From Miltoncostaeales bacterium (GTDB lineage: Bacteria; Actinomycetota; Thermoleophilia; Miltoncostaeales; Miltoncostaeaceae): a stretch of 7,972 bases of DNA. Below, in pieces: positions 1 through 5,436 of the stretch. Position numbers and translations under genes: made by a program. Positions within the stretch are counted from its first letter, which is position 1, and each line of letters opens with the position of its first letter. The stretch is from the NCBI GenBank assembly GCA_030829765.1, contig JAUROO010000069.1, positions 1 to 7,972 on the forward strand, given 5' to 3'. A model generated the notes under the pieces. That model saw only the letters and a list, made by a program, of their open reading frames with translations, had not been told where the DNA came from and made no database searches.

Positions 1-606
1 GCGCACGTGACCCCCGACATCCTTCTGCTGGATGAGGTGCTGGCGGTGGGTGACGAGCGCTTCCAGGCCAAGTGCATGGACCACATCCAGTCGTTCGCCG
101 ATGCCGGCGGCACCATCGTGTTCGTGTCGCACGACGCCGGCAGCGTGATGAAGGTGTGCAACCGGGCCATCCTGCTGGACGACGGCCTGATGCTGGCCGA
201 CGGCGACCCCGCCGATGTGATGCCCGCCTACCACCGCCTGCTGGCCGCCCGCGACCTGCCGCCGGTGGAACTGCCGCCGGGCGAGGAGACACCCGATGCA
301 GGCGCTGCGGACGAGGCCATGCCGGCGGCCGCACTCGACGGCGTGAACGGGTGGGGCGATGCGCGCGTGGTCATCCGCCGCGCATGGCTGTCGGGCCCGG
401 ACGGCGAGGACCACCGGTTCGTGTCGGGCGATCGGGTCACCCTGCACCTGGCGCTGGAGGCCGCCGAGCCAGTGGAGCACGACATCGTCGCCGGCTTCCG
501 GATGCACCTGGACGACGCCACGGTCATCTTCGAGACCGACACCGCCGCCGAGGGGGTGATGGTGAACGGCGTGGACGGAACACGCGAGGTGACCTTCACC
601 ATCTAG
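1..606 (+). CDS. wzt: Wzt-type polysaccharide ABC exporter ATPase, 5'-partial, ended early by an in-frame TAG
   Basis: ATP-binding subunit of a polysaccharide exporter of the Wzm/Wzt (TagGH) type, which would power movement of a finished lipid-linked glycan across the cytoplasmic membrane. The 5' end lies outside the window, so Walker A and the ABC signature are not visible. The visible part opens with Walker B (ILLLDE, fragment residues 7-12), the D-loop (AVGD, 15-18) and the switch histidine in FVSHD (H44). After an Ala/Pro-rich linker (about 80-115) a beta-rich Wzt C-terminal domain begins near residue 117; in known Wzt proteins this domain recognises the end of the glycan. The frame stops at TAG (604-606, codon 202) in the middle of this domain, and homologous sequence resumes directly after it. 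The GTG at 7 lies inside the Walker B region and is not a start. The family assignment is firm. Whether the product works is doubtful. Confidence 0.85.
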   Translation, partial: AHVTPDILLLDEVLAVGDERFQAKCMDHIQSFADAGGTIVFVSHDAGSVMKVCNRAILLDDGLMLADGDPADVMPAYHRLLAARDLPPVELPPGEETPDAGAADEAMPAAALDGVNGWGDARVVIRRAWLSGPDGEDHRFVSGDRVTLHLALEAAEPVEHDIVAGFRMHLDDATVIFETDTAAEGVMVNGVDGTREVTFTI

Positions 607-828
607 AGCCTTCCGCTGCACATCGGCTGGTTTGAGATCGGCGTGTGGGTGGACGACACCGACGGCAACCCGCACCATCACCTGGAACCCGCCCTGGGAT
701 TCCACGCATATCCCGCGCGCGCAGGCCTGGGGCTGGTGGCGATGGAAGGAACGTGGGACCCCGGCAGCGCCGAGGCCGACGGCGTGCGGGTGACGGCGGT
801 GACCGCGGGGGGCGCCCCGGCCCCGTGA
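607..828 (+). pseudogene. wzt: Severed C-terminal end of the Wzt glycan-recognition domain
   Basis: This stretch continues the exporter ATPase in the same frame immediately after the TAG at 604-606. It runs 73 codons to a TGA at 826-828. Read across the stop, the protein shows VTFTI-x-SLPLHIGWFEIGV, the usual Wzt C-domain pattern of a hydrophobic strand, an (S/x)LPL..G turn and another strand. It then continues with DDTDGNP and a final Trp (GTWDPG), as at the end of complete Wzt proteins. No frameshift is needed; one base change (for example GAG or CAG to TAG) explains it. The TGA overlaps the next gene's GTG, as expected if 828 is the ancestral end of wzt. A separate small protein from GTG 643 is possible but has no Shine-Dalgarno and would be only a domain fragment. 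A sequencing or assembly error could also explain the stop. Confidence 0.7.
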
Positions 829-1763
829 GCCATGCCCTGCTGGTCACCGGGGGCGGCGGACTGCTGGGCTCCGCGGTGGTGGACCACCTGGGTGCGCGCG
901 GCCGCGGCGACGCGGTGCTGGCACCTCGCCGGGCCGACCTGGACCTGCTGGACGGCCCGGCCACCCTCGCGTGGTTCCGGGAGCACCGCCCGGCCCGGGT
1001 GATCCACCTGGCCGGGCATGTGCGCGGCCTGGCCGGGAACATGGGGAACCAGTTGGACGGCCTCGTGCTGAACAGCCAGATGGGACTGAACCTCATCACG
1101 GCATGCGCGGCGTTCCCCCCGGAGCGGCTGGTGATCGGCGGATCCACATCGGCCTATGCATTTCCCTTCCCCCGGCTGCCCCTGGTTGAGGACGACCTGC
1201 TGGCCGGGGATGTGCACCCGGGGGAGCACGGATATGCCTCCGCGCACCGGCTGCTGATCGCGGGCGCCGACGCCCTGCGCCGCGACGCCGGCGTGGATGC
1301 CCGCGTGGCAGTGCTCACGAACCTCTTCGGACCGCGCGACCGATTCGAGGGCACGGCCGCGCATGTGGTGCCCGCACTGATCGCCCGGTTCACCGCTGCC
1401 GCGGATGACGGCGCCGATGAGGTGGCGGTGTGGGGCAACCCGGATACCACGCGGGATCTCATGTACTCCGAGGACGCAGCCGCGGCCGTCGTGGCCGTGC
1501 TCGACGCCGACGAGGCGCCAGGGCTGCTGAACGTGGCCTCGGGCACCGAGCGCACCATGGGGGAGATCGCCGCCACCATCGCGGCGGCGACCGGCTACAC
1601 CGGCGGCATCTCCTGGGACGACGCCATGCCCGTGGGGGTGCCGCGACGAGCCGTGGACGTGTCACGCCTGCGTGCGCTCATGCCTGCGCCTGAGGAGATC
1701 GGGTTCGCGGAAGGGATCCGGCGCACGGCCGCCTGGTACCGCGACAACCGGCGCGCGGGCTAG
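825..1763 (+). CDS. GDP-L-fucose synthase-like NAD(P)-dependent epimerase/reductase with altered active site
   Basis: A 312-residue extended SDR protein, close to the usual length of GDP-L-fucose synthase (Fcl/WcaG). That enzyme epimerises and reduces GDP-4-keto-6-deoxymannose to GDP-L-fucose. Visible marks are the Rossmann motif G9xxG12xxG15, ADLDLLD near 40, NLFGPRD near 165, HVVPALIARF (H180) and VAVWGNP followed by an acidic S-E-D segment. All line up with the E. coli enzyme as I remember it. Catalytic positions are mixed: S107, Y137 and H180 are kept, but the Cys expected at 109 is Ser (STSAY), and the YxxxK lysine is His (YASAH, H141). It may therefore be inactive, slower, or a different epimerase. 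The GTG start at 825 overlaps the preceding TGA (GTGA) and puts the Rossmann motif at the N-terminus; no strong Shine-Dalgarno precedes it, so translation is probably coupled to wzt. The gene ends in TAG and directly abuts the convergent gmd. Confidence 0.82.
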   Translation: MSHALLVTGGGGLLGSAVVDHLGARGRGDAVLAPRRADLDLLDGPATLAWFREHRPARVIHLAGHVRGLAGNMGNQLDGLVLNSQMGLNLITACAAFPPERLVIGGSTSAYAFPFPRLPLVEDDLLAGDVHPGEHGYASAHRLLIAGADALRRDAGVDARVAVLTNLFGPRDRFEGTAAHVVPALIARFTAAADDGADEVAVWGNPDTTRDLMYSEDAAAAVVAVLDADEAPGLLNVASGTERTMGEIAATIAAATGYTGGISWDDAMPVGVPRRAVDVSRLRALMPAPEEIGFAEGIRRTAAWYRDNRRAG

Positions 1764-2735
1764 TCAGCCCTTCGTGCCGTCCAGCCGCTCGAGGTCGGCA
1801 TCCACCATCATGTGGACCAGTTCCTCAAAGCTCACGGTGGGCGTCCAGCCCAGTTCGGCCTCGGCCTTGGAACGGTCGCCGATGAGCAGGTCCACCTCGG
1901 CGGGGCGCACGAAGCGGTCGTCCAGCACCACATGGTCGTGCCAGTCCAGGCCCACATGCGCGAACGCCACCTCCACCAGGCGCTCCACCGAGTGGGTCTC
2001 GCCGGTGGCGATCACGTAGTCATCGGCGTCGTCCTGCTGGAGCATGCGCCACATGGCGTCCACGTAGTCGCCGGCGAAGCCCCAGTCGCGCTGGGCGTCC
2101 AGGTTGCCCATGGCGAGTTCGGTCTGCAGGCCCAGCTTGATCCGGGCCACGCCGTCGCTCACCTTGCGGGTGACGAACTCGATCCCGCGGCGCGGGCTCT
2201 CGTGGTTGAAGAGGATCCCCGACGTGCAGTGCATGTCGTAGCTCTCGCGGTAGTTCACCGTGATGAAGTGGCCGTACACCTTCGCCACGCCGTACGGGCT
2301 GCGCGGGTAGAAGGGGGTCTCCTCATCCTGCGGCACCGCACGCACCTTGCCGTACATCTCGCTGGATGACGCCTGATAGAAGCGGATCCTGGGGTTGACC
2401 GTGCGGACGGCCTCGAGCAGCCGCGTGACGCCCACCGAGGTGAACTCGGCGGTGAGCACCGGCTGGGTCCATGAGGTGGGCACGAAGCTCTGGGCCGCCA
2501 GGTTGTAGACCTCGTCGGGCTCGGCCTGTACCAGGGCGGATGCAAGGGACGACTGGTCGAGCAGGTCGCCCTGCACGAGGTGGATGCGATCGAGAATGTG
2601 CTCGATGCGCTCGTAGTTCTCGGCGGAGAGCCGGCGCACGATGCCCCACACCTCATAGCCCTTGTCGAGCAGCAGCTCTGCCAGGTACGAGCCGTCCTGC
2701 CCGCTTACTCCGGTGATGAGGGCGCGCTTTGCCAC
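1764..2735 (-). CDS. gmd: GDP-mannose 4,6-dehydratase
   Basis: Converts GDP-D-mannose to GDP-4-keto-6-deoxy-D-mannose in the cytoplasm, the common precursor of GDP-D-rhamnose, GDP-L-fucose and related 6-deoxy sugars. The 323-residue product has the length of short-form bacterial GMDs. Visible motifs are G9xxG12xxG15 (GVSGQDGSY), AAQSFVPTSW near 81-89, the SSSEMYG segment with Ser/Thr-type catalytic S124 and E126, Y148xxxK152, NHESPRRG near 177-184, LAMGNLDAQRDWGFAGDYV near 207-225 and RPAEVDLLIGD near 277-287. All active-site positions are intact. The GTG at 2735 starts right at the Rossmann strand; a frame-compatible start further upstream would add 30 unrelated residues that overlap the preceding gene. 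GGAGGTGG (2753-2746) lies 10 bases before the GTG, inside the end of the upstream reductase gene, whose stop is 5 bases away, so the two form an operon. Confidence 0.95.
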   Translation of the reverse strand: MAKRALITGVSGQDGSYLAELLLDKGYEVWGIVRRLSAENYERIEHILDRIHLVQGDLLDQSSLASALVQAEPDEVYNLAAQSFVPTSWTQPVLTAEFTSVGVTRLLEAVRTVNPRIRFYQASSSEMYGKVRAVPQDEETPFYPRSPYGVAKVYGHFITVNYRESYDMHCTSGILFNHESPRRGIEFVTRKVSDGVARIKLGLQTELAMGNLDAQRDWGFAGDYVDAMWRMLQQDDADDYVIATGETHSVERLVEVAFAHVGLDWHDHVVLDDRFVRPAEVDLLIGDRSKAEAELGWTPTVSFEELVHMMVDADLERLDGTKG

Positions 2736-2740
2736 GGGGG

Positions 2741-3694
2741 TCAGTCCACCTCCATATGGGCGCGGTCGCGCCAGTAGTCGAGCGCATCCCCGATGGACTG
2801 CTCCAGTGGGATGCGGGGCGCCCACCCGAGCTCCTCAAGGGCACGCGGGGAAGCATAGAGATCGGGCTGCTCGCCCTCCCTCACCCGGGAGGGGTCGCTG
2901 GTCACCTGCACGGGGATGCGCGCCTGCGAGACCGCGATGTCCACCAGGTCGCTGATGGCGTGCGATCGACCGGTCGCCGCCAGGTACACCCGCGACGGAT
3001 CGCCCTTCTCCAGCAGCAAGGCGTAGGCGCGCACCACATCGCGCACGTCGAGGAAGTCGCGCCGGGTGCCGATGTTGCCCAGCTCCAGCCGGCACACGCC
3101 GTCGCCCTCCATCTCGGCATCGGCGATCTGCTTGCAGATGGACGGCAGCACGAACCGCGGGTCCTGCCCCGGGCCCAGCTGGTTGAAGGCGCGAAGGCGC
3201 ACCACCGCCAGGCCGTGCTCGCGGTGGTATTGCTCGCACAGGCGGTCGGCGGCCACCTTGCTCTCGGCATACGGCGACATGGGGTTGAGGGGGGTGTCGT
3301 CGGTGACGGGGAGTTGTTCGAGCGGCACGCGGCCGTACTCCTCGCCTGAGAGGGCCATCACCATCCGGGCGGCGGGGGCCGCGCGACGGATGCCCTCCAG
3401 CACGCCCCGCGTGCCCTCCACGTTCACGTGCCACGTGCCCGCCGGGTCGTCAAACGACTGCCCCACCGACGCCGCCGCGGCCAGGTGCACCACGGCATCG
3501 GGGGCCACCGTGCCCATCAGGGCCGCCATGGCATCGGGGTCGGTGATGTCCACCTCGTGGCCCGTTGTGCCCGACGGCGGCACCTCGCCCGCACCGGGCA
3601 GCAGCGTGCCCACGACCTCATGGCCCTCGCCAATGAGGTGGGCCACGAGGTGGCGGCCGACGAAGCCGGTCATTCCGGTAATGAGCACACGCAC
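2741..3694 (-). CDS. rmd: GDP-6-deoxy-4-keto-D-mannose reductase (GDP-D-rhamnose forming)
   Basis: A 317-residue extended SDR enzyme, likely reducing the Gmd product at C4 to GDP-D-rhamnose. It has G7xxG10xxG13 (GMTGFVG), VVHLAAAASVG near 68-78, catalytic S116 in ALSGEEYG, Y142xxxK146 (YAESK), RAFNQLGPGQDPRFV near 168-182, and NIGTRRDFLDVRDVV near 207-221. The RAFNxxGPGQ...FV and GNxxxxRDFxDVRDVV signatures are typical of Rmd and related NDP-4-keto-6-deoxyhexose reductases. Its position immediately before gmd (5-base spacer) strongly supports the Rmd role over a generic epimerase. The start is GTG 3694; GTG 3688 two codons later is equally possible, and upstream in-frame sequence is Pro/Arg-rich and not protein-like. 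No clear Shine-Dalgarno is present. A TAGCCT box 8 bases upstream suggests a leaderless or nearly leaderless mRNA. Confidence 0.88.
   Translation of the reverse strand: MRVLITGMTGFVGRHLVAHLIGEGHEVVGTLLPGAGEVPPSGTTGHEVDITDPDAMAALMGTVAPDAVVHLAAAASVGQSFDDPAGTWHVNVEGTRGVLEGIRRAAPAARMVMALSGEEYGRVPLEQLPVTDDTPLNPMSPYAESKVAADRLCEQYHREHGLAVVRLRAFNQLGPGQDPRFVLPSICKQIADAEMEGDGVCRLELGNIGTRRDFLDVRDVVRAYALLLEKGDPSRVYLAATGRSHAISDLVDIAVSQARIPVQVTSDPSRVREGEQPDLYASPRALEELGWAPRIPLEQSIGDALDYWRDRAHMEVD
2746..2753 (-). promoter_or_regulatory. Shine-Dalgarno of gmd
   Basis: GGAGGTGG on the minus strand lies 10 bases before the GTG at 2735. It sits within the last codons (Met-Glu-Val-Asp) of the upstream rmd, so ribosomes finishing rmd would uncover it. 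It decides the gmd start. Confidence 0.65.
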
Positions 3695-3786
3695 GCCGGG
3701 AGAGGCTACCCACCCGCACCCCGGCGAAGCGGCCGCCGTGAGGCGGGCAGGCAAGATGTGACGGGCACACGGCAGGAGGGCCGACC
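3695..3786. promoter_or_regulatory. Divergent intergenic region between rmd and the rightward glycosyltransferase operon
   Basis: These 92 bases separate two divergent start codons and should hold promoters for both directions. On the minus strand TAGCCT (3708-3703) fits the loose TANNNT -10 pattern and lies 8 bases before the rmd GTG, which would give almost no leader; no good -35 is visible 16-18 bases upstream. On the plus strand CAAGAT (3752-3757) is the best -10-like hexamer, also without a clear -35. No operator-like inverted repeat stands out beyond short GC stems expected by chance. That both promoters lie here follows from gene layout; the exact boxes are weakly supported. Confidence 0.4.
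3774..3780 (+). promoter_or_regulatory. Shine-Dalgarno of the small coiled-coil gene
   Basis: AGGAGGG lies 6 bases before the ATG at 3787. It is a near-perfect anti-16S match and the strongest initiation signal at any gene start in this window. It supports 3787 as a real start and this gene as the head of the rightward operon. Confidence 0.75.
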
Positions 3787-4194
3787 ATGAACCCCGATAT
3801 CGCCGATTCAATGGATGAGCTGCGCCGCAGGGTGATGGCCGCGCGCGAGGCGGGCACCTACGGGCCGGGTGACCTGCGCGGTGAGGTGGTGCCCGCGGAC
3901 GCGCCACCTCTGGTGCGGGGCCTTGCCGACGCCGCGCGGCTGGCGGAGGTGGCACCGCCGCCCCGGCCGTCGGGCGACCACGCGGGCGGCGTGCGCGGCG
4001 CCGCGGCACGCGCGAAGCACGCCGCGGCCGACCTGGCGCGACGGCCCGTGGGCGATGTGGCCGAGCGCACCACGGCCTTCAACCTGGCGCTGGTGGCATA
4101 CGTGGCGGAACTGGCCGCGGAGGTGGTGGAACTGCGTGCCGAGGTGGACCGCCTTGCGGCGGAGCGTGGTGACACGGCACGCGGGGGCGCGTGA
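3787..4194 (+). CDS. Small coiled-coil protein of unknown function, first gene of the glycosyltransferase operon
   Basis: A 135-residue protein that I cannot assign to a named family. It has no signal peptide and no membrane segment. The N-terminal third is charged and helical (MDELRRRV), the middle (about 50-85) is Ala/Pro/Gly-rich and probably flexible, and the C-terminal part forms a regular heptad series: L102, V106, L109, V113, L116, V120 and L123 follow 4-3 spacing, predicting a short coiled coil preceded by AERTTAFNLALV. From memory, similar FN-x-AL plus coiled-coil segments occur in small proteins, or as tails of glycosyltransferases and methyltransferases, in surface-polysaccharide loci. 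That suggests an assembly or docking role, which is inference. It has a strong Shine-Dalgarno, and its TGA overlaps the next gene's GTG (GTGA, 4191-4194), so the two are probably co-translated. Confidence 0.8.
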   Translation: MNPDIADSMDELRRRVMAAREAGTYGPGDLRGEVVPADAPPLVRGLADAARLAEVAPPPRPSGDHAGGVRGAAARAKHAAADLARRPVGDVAERTTAFNLALVAYVAELAAEVVELRAEVDRLAAERGDTARGGA

Positions 4195-5381
4195 CCCACG
4201 CCCGCATTGCATTTGTGCCCCCGCGCTTCGGACCCACCGTGGTGGGGGGAGCCGAGGCGCTGTGCCGGGCGCTCGCCGCCAACCTGACCGCACACGGCAC
4301 GCCGGTGGACATCATCACCACCTGCGCGCTGGACCACCGCACCTGGGCCGATGCGCTGCCGGAGGGGGAGAACCGCGAGGGCGGCCTGAGGGTGCGCCGC
4401 TTCCGCGTGGGACCACGCGATGCCGCGACCTTCGCGCGCCTGCATGGCGCCATCCAGAGGCGCGGCATCGTGCCGTTCGACCAGCAGGTGGAGTGGATGG
4501 CCAACTCGGTGTGGTCGCCCGGCGCACTGCGCGCCGCCCGGGAATACGACCGGGTGGTGGTGATGCCGTACCTGTTCGGCACCGCCTTCTGGCAGCAGGT
4601 GGCCGACCCGGACCGCACCGTGGTGATCCCCTGCCTGCACGACGAGCCCCACGCCCGGCAGCCGGTGGTGCTGGATGCCCTGTGCAGCGCCCGCGGCGTA
4701 ATGCTGAACGCCGAGGGCGAGGGTGACCTGCTCGGCCAACTGCTGGCGCGCCACGGAGGGGCACTGCGGAACGCGCCCCGGGTGGTGGGGTGCGGGTTCG
4801 ACGACGATCCCGTGCCATCGGCAGACGCCGCGCAGGCCTTCGCGCGACGCCACGGCCTGGAGCCCGGCTACCTGCTGTACGCCGGCAGGCGCGAGCAGGG
4901 CAAGGGAGTGGGCGAGCTGTACGACCACTACGCCACCTACCTGCGCACCGCGCCGCGGCCGCGGCCGCTGGCCCTGATGGGCACCGGCGACCTGGCACCG
5001 CCGCGCGCGATCCGCCACCACGTGGTGGACCTGGGCTTCGTGGAGGCCCGCGAGCGGGCGCTGGCGTACGCCGCCGCAGGGGCGCTGGCGCAGCCGTCGC
5101 GGCTCGAGAGCTTCGGCATGGTGCTGTTCGAGGCCTGGCTGGCCGGCACCCCGGTGCTGGTGAACGAGGAGAGCGATGTGATGCGGGCGCACTGCGCGCA
5201 CGGGGGCGGCGGGCTGTGGTTCCGCGATGGGGCAACCTTCAGCGAGGCCGCGCAGATGGTGCTGGATGACCCGGCACTGGCGCGGCGCCTCGCCGATGCA
5301 GGGCGCCACTACGCCCTGGACGACTTCGGGTGGCCGCGCGTGCGCGCGCGGTTCCTGGATGCCATGGCCGACTGGGCCTGA
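4191..5381 (+). CDS. GT4-family (GT-B fold) glycosyltransferase
   Basis: A 396-residue retaining glycosyltransferase of family GT4, likely cytoplasmic or at the inner membrane face, adding one sugar to the growing glycan. The N-terminal half has the loop VVGGAEALCRALA (17-29) and PCLHDEPHARQP (147-158). The C-terminal half has LLYAGRREQGKG (228-239) with the donor-phosphate Arg/Lys pair, ALMGTGD (261-267), and the E-x7-E motif E306...E314 (ESFGMVLFE). This order is typical of GT4 proteins, and no key residue is missing. Donor and acceptor cannot be read from sequence; the neighbouring gmd/rmd make GDP-D-rhamnose or GDP-mannose plausible. The GTG start overlaps the upstream stop (GTGA) and has no good Shine-Dalgarno of its own, so coupling is likely. 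Confidence 0.9.
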   Translation: MTHARIAFVPPRFGPTVVGGAEALCRALAANLTAHGTPVDIITTCALDHRTWADALPEGENREGGLRVRRFRVGPRDAATFARLHGAIQRRGIVPFDQQVEWMANSVWSPGALRAAREYDRVVVMPYLFGTAFWQQVADPDRTVVIPCLHDEPHARQPVVLDALCSARGVMLNAEGEGDLLGQLLARHGGALRNAPRVVGCGFDDDPVPSADAAQAFARRHGLEPGYLLYAGRREQGKGVGELYDHYATYLRTAPRPRPLALMGTGDLAPPRAIRHHVVDLGFVEARERALAYAAAGALAQPSRLESFGMVLFEAWLAGTPVLVNEESDVMRAHCAHGGGGLWFRDGATFSEAAQMVLDDPALARRLADAGRHYALDDFGWPRVRARFLDAMADWA

Positions 5382-5432
5382 CGTGACGCCGGGGGCCCGG
5401 GGCTACACTCGCCGCATGGAGCCGCGCCGCGG
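5382..5432 (+). promoter_or_regulatory. Short intergenic region with a TACACT -10-like box
   Basis: The 51 bases between the GT4 gene and the large fusion gene contain TACACT (5404-5409), a good TANNNT -10 match. Six bases separate it from the ATG at 5416, so a transcript starting at the usual distance would begin on that A. The best -35-like hexamers (CTGACG at 5378, GTGACG at 5383) have poor spacing (20 and 15). GGAG (5418-5421) lies 11 bases before the ATG at 5433 and is the only Shine-Dalgarno candidate. Short GC stems (GGGCC 5374-5378 with GGCCC 5394-5398) lack a T-run, so I do not call a terminator. Confidence 0.35.
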
Positions 5433-5436
5433 ATGA
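5416..5436 (+). CDS. Possible six-codon leader ORF overlapping the next gene by ATGA
   Basis: ATG 5416 opens a six-residue frame (MEPRRG) ending in TGA at 5434-5436, which overlaps the ATG at 5433 as ATGA. If transcription starts at the A of 5416, as the TACACT box suggests, this would be a leaderless mini-ORF that delivers ribosomes to the large gene. It could equally be chance, since its GGAG may simply serve as Shine-Dalgarno for 5433. No family evidence is possible at this size. Confidence 0.2.
   Translation: MEPRRG

Noticed and set aside
604..606. TAG as pyrrolysine or reassigned sense codon
   Set aside because: Pyrrolysine is known mainly from methylamine methyltransferases and needs its own machinery, none of which is seen here. 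TAG also ends a normal gene at 1761-1763.
645..824. Extending the epimerase N-terminus back to 645
   Set aside because: The extra residues are Arg/Pro/Gly-rich and overlap the wzt tail frame. The Rossmann motif begins just after GTG 825.
1812..2369. 185-codon plus-strand frame across gmd
   Set aside because: His/Val/Ala-rich shadow of gmd, which has all catalytic motifs on the minus strand.
2736..2825. Extending gmd upstream to 2825
   Set aside because: It overlaps the conserved C-terminus of rmd, and a good Shine-Dalgarno points to GTG 2735.
3722..3738. CGGCG/CGCCG inverted repeat in the divergent region as an operator
   Set aside because: Five base pairs with a 7-base loop are expected by chance in this GC-rich sequence.
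3695..4009. Extending rmd upstream to 4009
   Set aside because: It would overlap the start of the divergent gene with its strong Shine-Dalgarno, and the translation is Pro/Arg-rich without family similarity.
3858..5309. 483-codon minus-strand frame opposite the small coiled-coil and GT4 genes
   Set aside because: Composition is His/Arg/Gly/Pro-rich with no recognisable fold. It mirrors two well-supported plus-strand genes, as expected in GC-rich DNA.
5374..5400. GC hairpin after the GT4 gene as a terminator
   Set aside because: The stem is only five pairs with no T-run; such stems are common at this base composition.
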